A stretch of 64,000 nt of DNA from Pseudomonas triticifolii (GCF_014358015.1 NZ_JACONV010000019.1:1-64000), one strand, 5' to 3'; shown: positions 8,187-17,405, numbered from the stretch's first letter. The notes: a model not told the origin generated them from the sequence alone. Numbers and translations: made by a program.

Positions 8187-9185
8187 TCAATGGGCAAACA
8201 CATCCGGGTAGGCAAACAGCGCGGGTGCGCCGCCGGTGTGCAGGAAGATCAGCGGGCCGTCGTTGAAGCGCTGCCGACCGATACCGTCCAGCAAACCTGC
8301 CATCGCCTTGCCGGTGTAGACGGGGTCTAGCAGCAGACCTTCGTGACCCGCCACAAGTTTGATTGCAGAGAGTGTGCCAGCATTTGGTTCGCCATAGCGC
8401 GGAGCGAAGTACTCGTCCCACAGTTCGACCTTGAAACGCTGTGGCAGCGGGATTTCCAGCAGCTCGGCCGTGCGTTCTGCCAGGCCTTGAACCTTGGGCA
8501 ATTGCGCTTCTTCGCTGCGTGAAACGGTCACACCGATGACCGGCAGGTCCGGCAGCTCGCTGGCCAGGGCCAGCGCCAGACCGCTGTGGGTGCCAGCGCT
8601 TCCCGAGGCCAGTACGACGGCGGCGAAGTCGATGCCGGTCTGCTTGATCTGCTCGGCTAGTTCCAGCCCTGCGCGTACGTAACCCAGTGCGCCGACCGGG
8701 TTTGAGCCGCCGATGGGCACCAGATAAGGTTTCTTGCCGCTACTGCGCAGACGAGCGGCCAGCGCGTGCAGTTGCTCATCGGCGTTATCGAGGTTTTCCA
8801 CCAGTTCTACTTTGGCGTCGAACAGCTCCAGCAGCAGGCGATTGCCGTTGTGCAGGTAGTTGGCATCGTCGGTGCCGATAGGGTTTTCCAGCAGGGCCAC
8901 GCAGCCCAGACCCAGACGAGCGGCCAGTGCGGCGGTTTGACGTACGTGATTGGACTGGATCGCGCCCGCCGTGATCAGGGTGTCCGCCCCCTGTGCCAGC
9001 GCGTCGGCGGCCAGGTATTCCAGCTTGCGGACCTTGTTGCCGCCCAGCGCCAGGGTCGTGGTGTCATCGCGTTTGACGTAGATGTCGCGGCCTGCCCAGC
9101 TCGACAAACGGTCGAGTTTTTCCAGAGCCGTGGGGGCGTTGATCAGGTCCAGGCGGTTGAAGCGGGCCAGCTGATTTTTGATCAT
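8187..9185 (-). CDS. dcyD: D-cysteine desulfhydrase (PLP enzyme)
   Basis: A 332-residue fold-type II PLP enzyme of the ACC deaminase/D-cysteine desulfhydrase family, which splits D-cysteine to pyruvate, ammonia and sulfide. PLP lysine is in GGNKVRKLEYL near residue 50; the Gly-rich phosphate loop ASGSAGTHSGLALAL is near residue 195. The start at 9185 (MIKNQLARFNRLDL) matches the family start; an upstream extension to 9284 is not needed. Placed next to a cystine importer and opposite serine acetyltransferase, as in other Pseudomonas. ACC deaminase activity cannot be fully excluded, but context favours D-cysteine. Confidence 0.88.
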   Translation of the reverse strand: MIKNQLARFNRLDLINAPTALEKLDRLSSWAGRDIYVKRDDTTTLALGGNKVRKLEYLAADALAQGADTLITAGAIQSNHVRQTAALAARLGLGCVALLENPIGTDDANYLHNGNRLLLELFDAKVELVENLDNADEQLHALAARLRSSGKKPYLVPIGGSNPVGALGYVRAGLELAEQIKQTGIDFAAVVLASGSAGTHSGLALALASELPDLPVIGVTVSRSEEAQLPKVQGLAERTAELLEIPLPQRFKVELWDEYFAPRYGEPNAGTLSAIKLVAGHEGLLLDPVYTGKAMAGLLDGIGRQRFNDGPLIFLHTGGAPALFAYPDVFAH

Positions 9186-9382
9186 GGTGGTAGTAAGCCG
9201 TTCAGAGAATGAGCGGACTATAGGCAGACGTTTCCTGCACGGCAACCCATCGGGGTTTATGCTCCACTCAGCCGTTTCGCACAAAAATTGTTATTTTTTC
9301 CACTTGAATGTTTGCCGTAGAGTGATATCAGCAGCGACCGGTAGTGTCGGGTCGCCATCGTCAAGACCAAGGAGAGTTCAGC

Positions 9383-10339
9383 GTGAGCGATATTCCAGAA
9401 GCATCCGCCGACGGCCGTTCCAGCCATTGGCAGTTGCAGCGTATCGTCAGCCAGTTGCGCACCGCGCGTGAGGACTGGCGTACGCGCAACCGACGCGTGA
9501 GCGGTGAGCATGGCGGTCGTGAGCTGCCGTCGCGTGCGGCCATGGGCGAGATTCTCGAAGCCTTGAGCGGCGCGCTGTTTCCGATGCGTCTCGGGCCGGT
9601 TGACCTGCGTGAAGAGAGCGAGGACTTCTACGTCGGCCATACGCTGGACGTGGCGCTCAATGCGCTGCTGGCGCAGGCGCGGCTTGAACTGCGTTACGTG
9701 GCCCATCAACAGGGCAAGGCGCTGGCGGGGATCGACGAGCATGCGCTGGTGCTGATTCAGGATTTCGCCACGGCTCTGCCGGGCATTCGTCAGTTGCTCG
9801 ACACCGACGTGCTGGCGGCTTACCACGGCGACCCGGCGGCGCGCAGTGTCGACGAGGTGCTGTTGTGCTATCCGGGCATTCTGGCGGTGATTCACCATCG
9901 ACTGGCGCATCACTTGTACCGCGCAGGCTTGCCACTGCTGGCGCGCATCAGTTCCGAGCTGGCGCACTCGGCAACCGGCATCGACATTCACCCCGGCGCG
10001 CAGATCGGCCCGAGCTTTTTCATTGATCACGGCACTGGCGTGGTGATCGGTGAGACCGCCATCATCGGTGAGCGGGTGCGGATCTATCAGGCCGTAACCC
10101 TGGGCGCCAAGCGCTTCCCCGCCGATGAAGACGGCCAGTTGCAGAAGGGCCATGCGCGGCATCCGATCGTGGAAGACGACGTGGTGATCTACGCCGGTGC
10201 GACCATTCTGGGCCGCATCACCATCGGCCAGGGCTCGACCATCGGCGGCAACGTCTGGCTGACCCGCAGCGTCCCGGCTGGCTGCAACCTGACCCAGGCC
10301 AACCTGCTGCAGCAACAGGATGACGGGACGCAGAAGTAA
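9383..10339 (+). CDS. epsC: Serine O-acetyltransferase, EpsC type
   Basis: A 318-residue enzyme making O-acetylserine from serine and acetyl-CoA, the acceptor for sulfide in cysteine synthesis. A GTG start at 9383 is chosen because AAGGAGA lies eight bases upstream (9369-9375). The helical N-domain is followed by the left-handed beta-helix: GIDIHPGAQIGPSFFIDHG, VVIGETAIIGERVRIYQAV, then ATILGRITIGQGSTIGGN, near residues 195-305. It is divergent from dcyD, so the 197-bp spacer likely holds both promoters. EpsC forms are longer at the N-terminus than CysE and are commonly a second serine acetyltransferase. Confidence 0.9.
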   Translation: MSDIPEASADGRSSHWQLQRIVSQLRTAREDWRTRNRRVSGEHGGRELPSRAAMGEILEALSGALFPMRLGPVDLREESEDFYVGHTLDVALNALLAQARLELRYVAHQQGKALAGIDEHALVLIQDFATALPGIRQLLDTDVLAAYHGDPAARSVDEVLLCYPGILAVIHHRLAHHLYRAGLPLLARISSELAHSATGIDIHPGAQIGPSFFIDHGTGVVIGETAIIGERVRIYQAVTLGAKRFPADEDGQLQKGHARHPIVEDDVVIYAGATILGRITIGQGSTIGGNVWLTRSVPAGCNLTQANLLQQQDDGTQK

Positions 10340-10409
10340 TCGATGGTGTCGCGCCGATCAGCGTCGCACTGGGGGATCGTGCCCGGCGCTGGTCTATGGC
10401 GTCAGCGCC

Positions 10410-10700
10410 GGCCTTTTCGCGAGCAAGCTCGCTCCCACTTGTCGTACCAAGGAGCGAACACGTGTGACTGAACGGACTTTGGGAGCGGACTTGTCCGCGA
10501 AGGGGCCCGTACATTCACTGAAGATGTGGTGCCTGATCCTCTGCCTTCGCGAGCAAGCTCGCTCCCACTTGTTGTACCGAAGAGCGAACATGTGTGACTG
10601 AACAGACTGTGGGAGCGGACTTGTCCGCGAAGGGGCCCGTACATTCACTGAAGATGTGGTGCCTGATCCTCTGCCTTCGCGGGCAAGCTCGCTCACTCTT
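10410..10700. repeat. Tandem ~130-bp REP-bearing repeat
   Basis: Two and a fraction copies of a 130-bp unit. The core GGGAGCGGACTTGTCCGCGA starts at 10481 and again at 10611. Each unit contains CGCGAGCAAGCTCGCTCCCA, a linker with GAGCGAACA(C/T)GTGTGACTGAAC, then the inverse-type REP and a 60-bp tail (GGGGCCCGTACATTCACTGA...). The two full copies differ at only a few positions, and a third copy breaks off near 10700. Confidence 0.88.
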
Positions 10701-10864
10701 CAGTGTTTTTATGCGAGACAGTCAGCGGAAAAGATGAAGCAGATCCTCACTGTTAATTCATCGCCTCGCACCCGGGAACGATCCCCACGCGCGCACGTCA
10801 TACCCAAGCCTGAGCAAGCATTCACAGCCCCGCGATTCGTGTTTGCGGGCGTTTTCATGCTTAA

Positions 10865-10881
10865 ATTGAACGTTCATTCAA
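10865..10881. promoter_or_regulatory. Palindromic operator candidate upstream of betT (BetI-like)
   Basis: ATTGAACGTTCATTCAA contains the perfect 10-bp palindrome TGAACGTTCA at 10867-10876. It lies about 100 bp before the betT start. TGAACG-type palindromes are known for the choline-responsive repressor BetI; that link is inference here, since betI is not in the window. Confidence 0.5.
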
Positions 10882-10979
10882 GTTAAACCGGTGGTTCGCT
10901 GCCCGCTCACAACAGGAGGCTAACCCTTGCCGTATGCGTTTTTTGTAGTGGTTTCAATCAGTCCGGAGGCATGCAGCCG

Positions 10980-12974
10980 ATGAGTACTCCGAGTACGCAA
11001 CCCAGCGGTACGGTCCGCATGAACGCTCCAGTGTTTTACTTCGCTGCGAGCTTTATCCTGATATTCGGCGTCATTGTGATCGCCTTCCCCCAAGCCTCCG
11101 GTGCATGGCTGCTGGCGGCACAGAACTGGGCGGCCAACACGGTCGGCTGGTACTACATGCTGGCCATGACGCTGTATCTGCTCTTCGTGGTGGTCACCGC
11201 CGTATCTGGCTACGGCAAGATCAAGCTCGGTGCCGACCACGACGAGCCCGAATTCAGCTATCTGTCTTGGGCCGGGATGCTGTTCGCGGCGGGCATCAGT
11301 ATTACGCTGTTTTTCTTCTGCGTATCAGAACCCCTGACGCACCTTTTGCAACCGCCGCAGGGCGAAGGCGGCACCACCGAGGCGGCGCGGCAGGGCATGC
11401 AGTTGCTCTTTCTGCACTGGGGCCTGCATGGCTGGGGCGTGTTTGCCTTTGTCGGCATGGCGCTGGCTTATTTCGCCTATCGCCACAACCTGCCACTGGC
11501 GCTGCGTTCGGCGCTGTATCCGCTGATCGGCAAGCGGATCAACGGTCCCATCGGTTATGCGGTGGACGGCTTCGGCATCATCGCGACCATCTTTGGCCTT
11601 GGGGCCGACATGGGCTTCGGGGTGCTGCACCTGAATTCGGGTCTGGACTACCTGTTTGGCGTTGCTCATACGCACTGGATTCAGGTCGGCCTGATCACGT
11701 TGATGATGGGCGCTGCGATTCTGGTCGCCATCGCGGGCGTGGACAAAGGCGTGCGCGTCATGTCCGACATCAACATGCTGCTGGCCTGTGCGCTGCTGCT
11801 GTTCGTGCTGTTCGCCGGTCCCACCCAACACTTGCTCAACACGCTGGTGCAGAACATCGGTGACTACCTGGGCGCGCTGCCGACCAAGAGTTTTGATGTG
11901 TACGCCTACGATAAGCCGAGCGACTGGCTGGGCGGCTGGACCGTGTTCTACTGGGCCTGGTGGATTGCCTGGTCGCCGTTCGTGGGGCTGTTCATCGCGC
12001 GTATTTCCCGTGGCCGCACCATCCGCGAATTCGTCTTCGGCGTGCTGCTGATCCCGCTGGGCTTCACCCTGGCCTGGATGTCGATCTTCGGCAACAGCGC
12101 CATCGATCAGGTACTCAACCACGGCATGACCGCGCTGGGCCAGTCAGCCATCGACGATCCTTCGATGACCCTGTACCTGCTGCTGGAAACCTATCCGTGG
12201 AGCCGGACTGTGATTGCCGTGACGGTGTTCATCAGCTTCGTGTTCTTTGTCACCTCTGCTGACTCGGGCACCGTGGTGCTGTCGACACTGTCGGCCAAGG
12301 GCGGCAACCCGGACGAAGACGGCCCGAAATGGCTGCGTGTGTTCTGGGGCGTGGCAACAGCGCTGATCACCAGCGGGCTGCTGTTCTCGGGCAGTATCGA
12401 TGCGTTGAAATCAGCGGTGGTGCTGACTTCGCTGCCGTTCTCGCTGATCCTGCTGTTGATGATGTGGGGGCTGCACAAGGCGTTCTTCATGGAGTCCCAG
12501 CGTCAGATCGCGCAGTTGTACTCGCTGGCTCCGGTGTCGGGCTCACGACGTGGCGGCTGGCGTCAGCGCTTGAGCCAGGCCGTGCATTATCCGTCGCGAG
12601 ATGAGGTGTATCGCTTCCTCGATCAGACCGTACGCCCGGCCATTGAGGATGTGACGGCGGTGTTCATGGAGAAAGGCTTGAACGTGGTCAACGTGCCCGA
12701 TCCGTCCAACGACTCGGTGACGCTGGAAATCGGCCATGGCGAGGAGCGTCCGTTCATCTACCAGGTGCAGATGAAAGGCTTCTTCACCCCCTCGTTCGCC
12801 CGTGGCGGCATGGGTTCCAAACAACTGAACAACCGCCGCTACTACCGCGCCGAGGTTCACTTGAGTGAAGGCAGTCAGGATTACGACCTGGTCGGCTACA
12901 CCAAGGAACAAGTGATCAACGACGTGCTCGACCAGTACGAGCGGCATATGCAGTTCCTGCATATGGTGCGTTGA
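10980..12974 (+). CDS. betT: BCCT-family choline transporter, BetT type
   Basis: A 664-residue betaine/choline/carnitine transporter importing choline (or a related trimethylammonium compound) with Na+ or H+ for osmoprotection. The ATG at 10980 (MSTPSTQ) has GGAGG ten bases upstream; an ATG at 10971 sits too close to it. Twelve membrane segments fill residues ~20-510, including the TM8 Trp box FYWAWWIAWSPFVG and BetT-like KRINGPIGYAVD. About 150 hydrophilic C-terminal residues form the osmosensory domain seen in BetT. Single gene. Length and the C-domain favour BetT over the short CbcT/OpuD types. Confidence 0.87.
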   Translation: MSTPSTQPSGTVRMNAPVFYFAASFILIFGVIVIAFPQASGAWLLAAQNWAANTVGWYYMLAMTLYLLFVVVTAVSGYGKIKLGADHDEPEFSYLSWAGMLFAAGISITLFFFCVSEPLTHLLQPPQGEGGTTEAARQGMQLLFLHWGLHGWGVFAFVGMALAYFAYRHNLPLALRSALYPLIGKRINGPIGYAVDGFGIIATIFGLGADMGFGVLHLNSGLDYLFGVAHTHWIQVGLITLMMGAAILVAIAGVDKGVRVMSDINMLLACALLLFVLFAGPTQHLLNTLVQNIGDYLGALPTKSFDVYAYDKPSDWLGGWTVFYWAWWIAWSPFVGLFIARISRGRTIREFVFGVLLIPLGFTLAWMSIFGNSAIDQVLNHGMTALGQSAIDDPSMTLYLLLETYPWSRTVIAVTVFISFVFFVTSADSGTVVLSTLSAKGGNPDEDGPKWLRVFWGVATALITSGLLFSGSIDALKSAVVLTSLPFSLILLLMMWGLHKAFFMESQRQIAQLYSLAPVSGSRRGGWRQRLSQAVHYPSRDEVYRFLDQTVRPAIEDVTAVFMEKGLNVVNVPDPSNDSVTLEIGHGEERPFIYQVQMKGFFTPSFARGGMGSKQLNNRRYYRAEVHLSEGSQDYDLVGYTKEQVINDVLDQYERHMQFLHMVR

Positions 12975-13015
12975 TCAGGTGGACCTTAATGTGAGGCGCA
13001 GCGTCACGGGCTCAA

Positions 13016-13033
13016 TCCCCACGTGCGTGGGGA
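13016..13033. repeat. Short palindrome after betT
   Basis: TCCCCACGTGCGTGGGGA forms a tight hairpin 42 bp after the betT stop and is followed by CGATCA. It resembles the common Pseudomonas intergenic hairpin CCCACG...CGTGGG and may serve as the betT terminator, although no T-run follows. It is a single copy, not a CRISPR. Confidence 0.55.
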
Positions 13034-13361
13034 CGATCAGATACGGCAGTCGCCGACTGAATGCTTGGGGGCGCTGAACAAAGCCGGGCTGACCTTCAAG
13101 GGTGTCCAGCCGATCTACCTGACGGCTGCCGATCCCCTGAGCCGCTCGCAGCGCGCCGAGAGCATCCAGATTCTGGCGCGCAGCATGGGCTTGTCCGAAG
13201 CGGTGATCACTCAGTATCTTGATCATCGCGCTACATCGCCGAGCCTGCCCATCACGCCGGAAATCGTGCGTGCGCAGCAGGCGACCGCTGATCTGTTTTA
13301 CGACAACCACCTGGTGCCCAAGCGGGTCGATATCCAGCAGGCCGTGTGGAACAGGCCTTGA
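13023..13361 (+). pseudogene. Remnant of a sulfonate ABC transporter substrate-binding protein
   Basis: The readable 112 residues resemble two separate parts of an SsuA-like aliphatic-sulfonate binding protein. A short middle segment (LGALNKAGLTFKGVQPIYLTAADP) is joined directly to the C-terminal end (ILARSMGLSEAVITQYLDHR ... VRAQQATADLFYDNHLVPKR, then VDIQQAVW). The signal peptide, N-domain and roughly 80-100 intervening residues are missing. The gene appears truncated at the 5' end and internally deleted, so I call it a fossil. It lies 26 bp before the aldo-keto reductase, which probably once shared its operon. Confidence 0.7.
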
Positions 13362-13387
13362 GTGTCCCCCTGACAAGAGAGGATTCA

Positions 13388-14425
13388 ATGACGTATATCG
13401 CTGCCGAACATCGCTACAACGACATGCCTTATCGCCGTACCGGCCGCAGTGGGCTGGTCCTGCCGGCGCTGTCGCTGGGCCTGTGGCACAACTTCGGTGA
13501 CAGCACACCTATCGACACCCAGCGCGCCATGCTGCGCACGGCGTTCGATCTGGGCATCAACCATTTCGACCTGGCCAACAACTATGGCCCGCCCTATGGC
13601 AGCGCCGAGATCAACTTCGGCCGTCTGCTGCGCGAAGACTTCAAGCAGTACCGCGACGAGCTGATCATCTCTAGCAAGGCGGGCTGGGACATGTGGCCGG
13701 GGCCTTATGGGCAGGGCGGTGGTTCGCGCAAATACGTGCTGGCCAGCCTCGACCAAAGCCTGCAGCGCATGGGGCTGGATTACGTTGATATTTTCTATTC
13801 GCACCGCTTTGACCCGGATACGCCGCTGGAAGAAACCGCCAGCGCACTGGCCGCTGCTGTGCAGCAGGGCAAGGCGCTGTACATCGGCATCTCGTCCTAT
13901 TCCGGTGCCAAGACCCGGGAAATGGCCGCGCTGCTCAAAGAGTGGAAAGTGCCGTTGCTGATTCACCAGCCGGCCTACAACCTGCTCAATCGCTGGGTCG
14001 AGAAAGACCTGCTCGATGCGACGGAAGAGCTGGGCGCGGGTGTGATTGCCTTTACGGCGCTGGCCCAAGGGTTGCTGTCGGACAAGTACCTTAATGGCGT
14101 GCCCAAGGATGCGCGGGTCAATCGTCCGGGCGGCGGTTCGTTGCAGGCCTCGCACCTGTCCGAGCAGAACATTGCCCACGTGCGTGCGTTGAATGAAATC
14201 GCCCAGCGTCGCGGCCAGAGCCTGGCGCAAATGGCCCTGGCCTGGACACTGCGCGACCCACGCGTGACGTCAGCGCTGATTGGTGCCAGCCGTCCCGAGC
14301 AAATCATCGAGAACGTCGGTGCCCTGAAAAACCTGTCGTTCAGTCAAGACGAACTGACCGAGATCGACAGCTTTGCGGTGGAAGGCGGTATCAACCTGTG
14401 GGAGAAACCTTCGCTGGCTGAGTGA
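13388..14425 (+). CDS. Aldo-keto reductase (YghZ / glyceraldehyde 3-phosphate reductase-like)
   Basis: A 345-residue NADPH-dependent aldo-keto reductase, AKR14/YghZ-like, reducing small aldehydes. The ATG at 13388 has GAGAGGA just upstream. The catalytic tetrad is visible: Asp and Tyr in FDLANNYGPPYGSAE, Lys in IISSKAGWDMW, His in FYSHRFD. C-terminal LIGASRPEQIIENVGAL binds cofactor phosphate. It follows the decayed sulfonate-binding protein gene and looks like the surviving member of a former operon. Alternative: a Kv-beta-type reductase; the physiological substrate is unknown. Confidence 0.88.
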   Translation: MTYIAAEHRYNDMPYRRTGRSGLVLPALSLGLWHNFGDSTPIDTQRAMLRTAFDLGINHFDLANNYGPPYGSAEINFGRLLREDFKQYRDELIISSKAGWDMWPGPYGQGGGSRKYVLASLDQSLQRMGLDYVDIFYSHRFDPDTPLEETASALAAAVQQGKALYIGISSYSGAKTREMAALLKEWKVPLLIHQPAYNLLNRWVEKDLLDATEELGAGVIAFTALAQGLLSDKYLNGVPKDARVNRPGGGSLQASHLSEQNIAHVRALNEIAQRRGQSLAQMALAWTLRDPRVTSALIGASRPEQIIENVGALKNLSFSQDELTEIDSFAVEGGINLWEKPSLAE

Positions 14426-14482
14426 TTTGAGCTGGATCTTTCCCACGCTCTGCACAAATCCCGTTGGGCGAATATAAAGCCC

Positions 14483-14557
14483 GTGGGACGCGGCTTGCCG
14501 GCGATACGTTTTTCAGTCACCCCGTGAGTGACTGGCCTGACGCTATCGCCGGCAAGG
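14483..14557. repeat. REP inverted pair between convergent genes
   Basis: GTGGGACGCGGCTTGCCGGC at the left pairs with TATCGCCGGCAAGG at the right. An inner hairpin GTCACCCCGTGAGTGAC lies between. It sits between the convergent aldo-keto reductase and ntrC genes, where such elements often end transcription. Confidence 0.7.
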
Positions 14558-14633
14558 TTTGCATTTATCCAGTAAGCCTTGCGTATGACGCCGAGCGTAC
14601 TGTGTGGGCACGATCGGCGTTCAGACAGGTCGG

Positions 14634-16070
14634 TCAGCCTTCCTCACCCTCGTCGTCATCCCCACCATCGACCTTCATGCCCAGCTCCTTGATCTTGCGG
14701 GTCAAGGTGTTGCGGCCCCAGCCCAGCAGCACGGCGGCGTCGCGGCGGCGGCCGGCGGTGTGCTTGAGGGCGGTTTCGATCATGATGCGTTCGAACGTCG
14801 GCACAGCGCTGTCCAGCAGGCTGGACTGACCGCGCGACAGGGCCTGATCTGCCCACTGACGCAGGGCCTGTTCCCAGTTGGTGACCGGCGCGGCGTCCTG
14901 CGGCAGGCTGAGCAGTTCAGGCGGCAGGTCGCTGATGTGCACTTCACGACCCGAGGCCATGACCGTGATCCAGCGGCAGGTGTTTTCCAGCTGACGCACG
15001 TTGCCCGGCCAGGGCAGGTGCTTGAGGTATTCCTCGGTCTCGGCCTTCAGCAGTTTCGGCTCGACCGCCAGCTCTTGTGCCGCACGGCTCAGGAAGTGGC
15101 GGGCCAGGGTCGGGATGTCTTCGCGACGGTCCGACATGCGCGGGATGTGAATGCGGATCACGTTCAGGCGGTGGAACAAGTCCTCACGGAACTTGCCGGC
15201 CTGCACGAGGGTTTCCAGATTCTGGTGGGTCGCGGCGATGATGCGCACATCGACCTTGACCGGCGTGTGACCGCCGACCCGATAGAACTCGCCGTCTGCC
15301 AGCACTCGCAGCAGACGGGTCTGGGTATCGGCAGGCATGTCGCCGATTTCATCAAGAAACAGCGTACCGCCATCAGCCTGTTCGAAACGACCACGACGCA
15401 GGTTGGCTGCGCCGGTAAACGCGCCTTTCTCGTGGCCGAAGAGTTCGGACTCCATCAAGTCCTTGGGGATCGCCGCCATGTTCAGCGCAATGAACGGCGA
15501 GGCCGAACGCGGGCTATGGCGATGCAGGGCGTGGGCAACCAGCTCTTTACCGGTGCCTGATTCACCATTGATCAACACGGTGATGTTGGAGTGGCTCAAA
15601 CGCCCGATGGCGCGAAACACTTCCTGCATCGCGGGCGCTTCGCCGATGATTTCAGGTGTGCGGGTCAGGGTCGGCGCGACATCCAGACCTTGCTGTTCCT
15701 GAGCGTGCTGGTTGGCACGCTTGACCAGCGAGACGGCTTCATCGACATCGAACGGCTTGGGCAGGTACTCGAACGCGCCGCCCTGATACGACGCCACGGC
15801 GCTGTCCAGGTCCGAATGAGCGGTCATGATGATGACCGGCAGGCGCGGGTGCTGTTCGCGAATGCGCGCCAGCAGGTCCAGGCCGCTGGCACCCGGCATG
15901 CGGATGTCGGAAATGATCACGTCCGGTTGCTGACGCGCCAGGCGACTCATCACCCCATCGGCGCTGTCGAAGCTTTGTGTGGTCATGCCTTCCTGCTGCA
16001 AGGCCTTTTCCAGTACCCAGCGAATGGAACGATCGTCGTCTACGATCCAGACAGTTTCACTACGGCTCAT
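14634..16070 (-). CDS. ntrC: Nitrogen response regulator NtrC (sigma-54 activator)
   Basis: A 478-residue transcription activator of nitrogen genes. Receiver domain at residues 1-120 with the phospho-acceptor Asp in VIISDIRMPGASG near residue 54. The AAA+ sigma-54 interaction domain (~140-370) has Walker A GESGTGKE, the GAFTGA loop in ELFGHEKGAFTGAANLRRGR, and Walker B GGTLFLDEIGDMP. The C-terminal Fis-type helix-turn-helix (TAGRRRDAAVLLGWGRNTLTR) binds DNA. The ATG overlaps the ntrB stop by four bases. It should act at the sigma-54 promoter of glnA in this window. Confidence 0.96.
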   Translation of the reverse strand: MSRSETVWIVDDDRSIRWVLEKALQQEGMTTQSFDSADGVMSRLARQQPDVIISDIRMPGASGLDLLARIREQHPRLPVIIMTAHSDLDSAVASYQGGAFEYLPKPFDVDEAVSLVKRANQHAQEQQGLDVAPTLTRTPEIIGEAPAMQEVFRAIGRLSHSNITVLINGESGTGKELVAHALHRHSPRSASPFIALNMAAIPKDLMESELFGHEKGAFTGAANLRRGRFEQADGGTLFLDEIGDMPADTQTRLLRVLADGEFYRVGGHTPVKVDVRIIAATHQNLETLVQAGKFREDLFHRLNVIRIHIPRMSDRREDIPTLARHFLSRAAQELAVEPKLLKAETEEYLKHLPWPGNVRQLENTCRWITVMASGREVHISDLPPELLSLPQDAAPVTNWEQALRQWADQALSRGQSSLLDSAVPTFERIMIETALKHTAGRRRDAAVLLGWGRNTLTRKIKELGMKVDGGDDDEGEEG

Positions 16071-17152
16071 GTCGAAGCTGCTCCTTGTTCCAGCGGCAGG
16101 AAGATCGAAAATGTGGTGTGGCCGGGATGGCTGTCACACTCGATCAGGCCCTGGTGCTGGCTGATGATGTTCTGGGTAATGGCCAGACCAAGCCCTGTGC
16201 CATCCGGGCGGCCACTGACCATGGGGTAGAAAATGGTTTCCTGAAGCTCGGCCGGAATGCCCGGACCGTTGTCGATGATTTCGATCTTGCTCACCAGCCT
16301 GTGGCGCACGTGGCCGATGGTGAACTGCCGCATGGCGCGGGTGCGCATGGTGATGCGGCCCAGGCGCAATTCGTTCTGGCCGCTGATGGCCTGCATGGCG
16401 TTGCGCACGATATTGAGCACGGCCTGAATCATCTGCTCGCGGTCGATCAATACATCCGGAATGCTCGGGTCATAGTCGCGCACCAGTGTGATGCATCCCT
16501 GGCTCTCGGCTTCGACCAGGCTGCACACCCGTTCGAGCACTTCATGCACGTTGGTCATGGCCAGCGAAGGCAGTTTGTTGGAGCCCAGCATGCGGTCCAC
16601 GAGGTTACGCAACCGGTCGGCTTCCTCGATGATGACGTTGGTGTAGTCCTTGAGGCTTTCTTCGGGCAGTTCGCGCGCCAGCAGCTGTGCGGCGCCACGA
16701 ATCCCGCCCAGCGGATTCTTTATTTCATGGGCCAGGCCACGTACCAGCATCTTGGTGGTTTCCTGCTTGGACAACTGAGCCTCCTCCTTGGTGATGCGCA
16801 ACAGGCGATCACGAGGGTGGACTTCAAGCAGCAGCAGGGTTTCGCCTTTGCTGAGGATCGGCGTCACGGCGTAGTCGACGGTCAGGGTCTGGCCGGTCAG
16901 CGCGGTAAGCATTGCTTCACGTTTGGTAAACGGGTGCGCCTGTTCGACAGCCTGACGAAGGGAACTCAGTGCTTCGGCCGACTCGGTGAACAGTTCGCTG
17001 ATGAATTGCCCATGGCTGCGCTGCCCGCTGATGGCGAGCAGCATCTCGGCTGCCGGGTTCATGTACTCAAGGCGCAGGTCGGCGTTGAGCAGAATGGTTG
17101 CAGTGGTCAGGTTGTCCAGTAACAGTCTGTGCAGCGCGTCGCTGATAGTCAT
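16067..17152 (-). CDS. ntrB: Nitrogen sensor histidine kinase/phosphatase NtrB
   Basis: A 361-residue cytoplasmic kinase of NtrC, controlled by PII. The start at 17152 (MTISDALHRLLL) has AGAGG upstream; the frame to 17179 adds nothing typical. N-terminal PAS domain (TTATILLNADLRLEYMNPAAE) at residues ~10-120, H-box GLAHEIKNPLGGIRGAAQLL near 140, and an ATPase domain with N-box IVRNAMQAI and G1 IIDNGPGIP near 270-310. It forms a two-gene operon with ntrC. No membrane segments, as expected for NtrB. A possible NtrC site lies about 255 bp upstream. Confidence 0.95.
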   Translation of the reverse strand: MTISDALHRLLLDNLTTATILLNADLRLEYMNPAAEMLLAISGQRSHGQFISELFTESAEALSSLRQAVEQAHPFTKREAMLTALTGQTLTVDYAVTPILSKGETLLLLEVHPRDRLLRITKEEAQLSKQETTKMLVRGLAHEIKNPLGGIRGAAQLLARELPEESLKDYTNVIIEEADRLRNLVDRMLGSNKLPSLAMTNVHEVLERVCSLVEAESQGCITLVRDYDPSIPDVLIDREQMIQAVLNIVRNAMQAISGQNELRLGRITMRTRAMRQFTIGHVRHRLVSKIEIIDNGPGIPAELQETIFYPMVSGRPDGTGLGLAITQNIISQHQGLIECDSHPGHTTFSIFLPLEQGAAST

Positions 17153-17405
17153 GAATCGTGTTGACCTCTTTTGGCACATGGCAATCGCGCTATGCAGGTG
17201 CTTGTCGGCGTAAGCAAAGCCACCATTACGGTGCGTGACGGGGTGCTATGCCTGAGAAGTTGCAAAAACCAAACCAAGGCTCCGAAAAGAAGCGCTTTCT
17301 CTGCAAAACAGCTGCTTTTTCCGAAATCGTGCCCGCATACGGCGCTGACTCAGGGGCACTTCTGAACCAAAGTGGGCTGTATTGTTGCGCGGATGCACAA
17401 CATGC

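Larger units (their letters stand above)
10340..10979. other. Long spacer with REP arrays upstream of betT
   Basis: This 640-bp stretch holds no gene. It contains the tandem REP-bearing repeat at 10410-10700 and, nearer betT, the palindrome at 10865-10881. Short open frames across the REPs exist only because the repeats lack stops. Confidence 0.7.

Noticed and set aside
10394..10696. Short frames across the betT upstream repeats
   Set aside because: They consist of translated REP hairpins, repeat in register with the 130-bp unit, and lack ribosome sites.
13009..13045. CCCCACGTGCGTGGGG hairpin similar to a type I-E CRISPR repeat core
   Set aside because: Only one copy, no spacer-repeat series and no cas genes. 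It fits the common Pseudomonas intergenic CCCACG hairpins, as at 46206-46227.
17281..17340. Possible sigma-54 promoter for ntrBC
   Set aside because: CGTGCCC at 17328-17334 resembles a -24 element on the minus strand, but the -12 GC is missing at the right spacing.
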